A DNA stretch of 36,397 nucleotides. Origin: Bacteroidia bacterium (GTDB lineage: Bacteria > Bacteroidota > Bacteroidia > Bacteroidales > UBA932). Every line of letters starts with the position of its first letter. Position 1 is the first letter of the stretch. The notes beneath the pieces are model-generated. The model searched no databases. It was given only the letters and a program-made list of their open reading frames with translations, and was not told where the DNA came from. This document shows, one piece after another, positions 35,601 through 36,397 of this stretch. Made by a program: the position numbers and the translations under genes. The stretch is from positions 1 through 36,397 of the forward strand of contig JAGKTT010000019.1 in NCBI GenBank assembly GCA_021153285.1, in the 5' to 3' direction.

Positions 35601-36058
35601 CACTTAAGACAGGTGGACGTAGTGCTGTCCTTGCTGCCAATGTTTACGCAAATATCGAAAACTGTCATGTCGTAAACTCAAGCATTGAGGATTCGTATTG
35701 GGCTTGTGGTATTATTGCAGGTCTTTATAATTCAGGTAGCATCACAAATTGCTCTGTTGACGATTGCTCTGTTAAGTCAAACGGTGGCGTCGGCGGAATC
35801 GTAGGTGTAATCAATGAGTCTGCCGGCGAGCGTATTATAAATGGATGTACAGTTAAGAATACAACTGTAAACAATACTGGTGCTTATGGCGAGGCTTATT
35901 CAGGAGCCTTGATGGCAGGTATGTTCAATGCGGGTGATGCAACTTATAAATTTATTAAATGTACACTTGAGAACAATACTAAGGAAGGTCAGTATGTTGG
36001 TGACCTCTTCTATTCTGCAGAAGGCGAAACTGTATATGTTGACGGCGTTCAGCAGTAA
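32639..36058 (+). CDS. Large surface lipoprotein: Mfa-like domain plus beta-helix/GLUG-like repeats
   Basis: A 1139-residue predicted lipoprotein (signal ending FFAASC, C20). Residues about 25-310 form a fimbrillin/Mfa-like domain ending in VPVKANYRTNIIGNLI. Residues about 335-610 look like a right-handed beta-helix (IILDLNGCTLTG, LTVKSGSVIESKNG). Two related blocks follow, about 680-880 and 948-1130: FNGVFDGKNHTVSNFKV against NNTFDGQRHKVSNWTN, GTIKNLTVKDA against GTIKNVTIENA, IENCHV in both, and GGIVG turns as in GLUG repeats. The likely role is a surface adhesin or tip subunit. It prefers T- and A-ending codons (GCT, CTT, ACA) far more than the three genes before it, and its leader is A-rich (AACTAAAAAACAAAAGAAG), suggesting high expression or a different origin. 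Confidence 0.82.
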   Translation: MKKILLFASALAGLFFAASCQQENLEPVAGGNTVTYTVQIPDAIGTKAVGDDVKNANVLHYEVYRTKNAETKIFSEEDNLLYHKAVEANEDGTFTIVLELINNQNFTVLLWAQHQESLKDGENLILENEAYNVENLTNVTINTLLKANQLDYAAFAGHHFIKANVKDTKKVIELHRPVAQLNIGTTAESLTAFNDPVVLKKSSVSVEGLSNTYNVATKAAGAVYNEAISYGVQPVLKKANDEYETFTAGTTTYPYVGMNYVGFAATEGSTIKVSYFIETSEGDITNTINNVPVKANYRTNIIGNLITATSDYKITLDSDWADEPDEPYVVEVVSVSTAAGLQEAIDDIPAGTEGNIKLEGNIDLGALVGMISTKAGENPYGLLIPAGKTIILDLNGCTLTGVDETEISFGLITNKGNLTIVNSAEGKTGKINLNAMKNDPSFSRYSSVISTQPGSTLTVGAGVEIEHFGGTSMSYGIDVLTNGKGTSAVAVIDGATVKSTYRAIRQFLNGTEANNSLTVKSGSVIESKNGNKSIWMQDPSANANTGSLVVEEGAELYGNVYISATAGSTEWPVSASVAASALKDGSKVEISPKELVGYNVVLNDGVYVFEQSWSVDGDEYFIFTAYGLKWVAEQVNTMEFYVNSSANIFDGKTVYLENDIDLGGSEWTPIGDYAFSRTSFNGVFDGKNHTVSNFKVTELVSWTEKVTEASYGLFGNVKGTIKNLTVKDAIVAPNGGRYSAVLVGRLHNGANIENCHVKSSSATIEHWQVGGIVGQNNNGNIRNCSISGSTITGMAAVGAIVGMDMVAGEHSIENCRVENSELVQNESLGESYDSTYGLAVGLVNASGIILHLNNVVVENNTIKGVSSDVLVGENEAGSKIIIDGYEILAPGLAYNKTLKTYAVSSADGLVAMSDRTIKAGESVVLTADIDLAGVEFNGLSAFNPENNNTFDGQRHKVSNWTNEGGASDMAFIKGWVGTIKNVTIENASLKTGGRSAVLAANVYANIENCHVVNSSIEDSYWACGIIAGLYNSGSITNCSVDDCSVKSNGGVGGIVGVINESAGERIINGCTVKNTTVNNTGAYGEAYSGALMAGMFNAGDATYKFIKCTLENNTKEGQYVGDLFYSAEGETVYVDGVQQ

Positions 36059-36072
36059 TTGATATATTCCGA

Positions 36073-36131
36073 CCTCAAGCCCCTGACCGGGCTTGGGGTT
36101 GCCAAATCCCCACACGAATCCTGTCGGATTC
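36073..36131 (+). terminator. Possible terminator hairpins after the large lipoprotein gene
   Basis: Stem CCTCAAGCCC/GGGCTTGGGG (36073-36082, 36089-36098) and a smaller GAATCC/GGATTC hairpin (36116-36121, 36126-36131). Neither is followed by a proper T-tract, so termination here is tentative. Confidence 0.4.
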
Positions 36132-36206
36132 TCTCCTGAAATACATAAGAAAAGTTAAAAGAACATAAGCCTCCGGTGAACTGCGTCTTGTAAGTTTTAT
36201 AAAGTT

Positions 36207-36242
36207 ATCCCTACTTTGATAAATTTAGATCAAAGTAGGGAT
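36207..36242. terminator. Perfect 14-bp hairpin in the right-end intergenic region
   Basis: ATCCCTACTTTGAT (36207-36220) pairs perfectly with 36229-36242 across an 8-nt loop. TTTCG follows on the plus strand. It could end the lipoprotein operon or belong to the control region of the next gene. Confidence 0.5.
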
Positions 36243-36250
36243 ATTTCGTT

Positions 36251-36310
36251 AAAGTCAGTTAACTTTAGCCAAAGTCGTTTAACGTTCATTGCAGTCGTTG
36301 GGTAAGCATC
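36251..36310 (+). repeat. Three direct repeats with 20-bp period
   Basis: AAAGTCAGTTAAC (36251), AAAGTCGTTTAAC (36271) and GCAGTCGTTGGGT (36291) are spaced exactly 20 bp. The first two are close matches; the third is weaker. Two helical turns between units suggests binding sites for a regulator on one DNA face. Confidence 0.5.
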
Positions 36311-36327
36311 CGACGAAGTACATATTT

Positions 36328-36373
36328 CAGTTTGTATAAGTGAGGCCTAACTTTGTCGCACTAACACAAACTG
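36328..36373. promoter_or_regulatory. Inverted repeat around a -7-like element
   Basis: CAGTTTGT (36328-36335) and ACAAACTG (36366-36373) flank TAACTTTG (36348-36355), a -7 match. The arrangement could be an operator overlapping a promoter. It is too small for a typical invertible promoter. Confidence 0.4.
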
Positions 36374-36378
36374 AGAAT

Positions 36379-36397
36379 ATGCTTACACGAGAACAGA
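36379..36397 (+). CDS. Start of a gene cut by the window edge
   Basis: An ATG at 36379 opens a frame reading MLTREQ to the last base, 23 bp after the TAACTTTG element. Only six codons are visible; no function can be suggested. Confidence 0.35.

Noticed and set aside
36328..36373. Invertible (phase-variable) promoter
   Set aside because: The arms are only 8 bp and 30 bp apart, much smaller than known Bacteroidales invertible promoters, and no invertase is nearby.

Overview
The window looks like chromosomal DNA of a Bacteroidales bacterium (Bacteroidota). The evidence is the recurrent TAnnTTTG -7 promoter element in front of most transcription units, outer-membrane lipoproteins of the fimbrillin/Mfa type, a TonB-dependent receptor with an N-terminal carboxypeptidase-regulatory-like domain, an ECF sigma / anti-sigma / head-GIN cluster, and a Bacteroides-type fructose permease-fructokinase pair. 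I cannot fix genus or species from sequence alone.

Layout. 1-689: no intact gene; a double-hairpin dispersed repeat (34-147) and a segment bounded by 23-bp direct repeats. 690-2194: OmpR-type response regulator and a small histidine kinase, overlapping by 1 bp. 2197-4094 (minus): ECF sigma factor, anti-sigma-like membrane protein and head-GIN (DUF2807) protein. 4187-6394: secreted GH3 glycosidase. 6391-8420 (minus): TrkH potassium transporter overlapping a LuxR-type regulator. 8569-10272: ferritin and A-type flavodiiron protein. 10310-10927 (minus): predicted lipoprotein nitroreductase. 11178-13308: SAM methyltransferase, a 26-bp tandem repeat array, acyltransferase 3. 13359-15743: TonB-dependent receptor. 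15755-18481: divergent CPA2-type antiporter and NhaA. 18478-18954 (minus): hypothetical protein.

19082-29235 is metabolic. A lipoate-protein ligase is followed by the wreck of a fructan-utilisation locus (frameshifted fructose-sensor remnant, insertion-sequence relic, GH32 C-terminal stub) whose fructose permease and fructokinase are intact. Then comes a glycine cleavage cluster: gcvT, gcvH, gcvPA, gcvPB, and after a 500-bp hairpin-rich gap a dihydrolipoyl dehydrogenase. The lipoate ligase can lipoylate GcvH and the dehydrogenase reoxidises it, so P, H, T and L proteins and the lipoylation enzyme lie within about 10 kb. GcvPB carries a striking eight-cysteine insertion, the most unusual coding feature here.

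29362-36058 is a surface locus: an OmpA-like/DUF3575 outer-membrane protein followed by three lipoproteins sharing a fimbrillin/Mfa-like domain. The last (1139 aa) adds a long beta-helix/GLUG-like repeat region and looks like a surface adhesin. After it lie strong hairpins, a 20-bp-period direct repeat, an inverted repeat around a promoter-like element, and the first codons of a gene that leaves the window.

No rRNA, tRNA, CRISPR array or intact transposon was seen.
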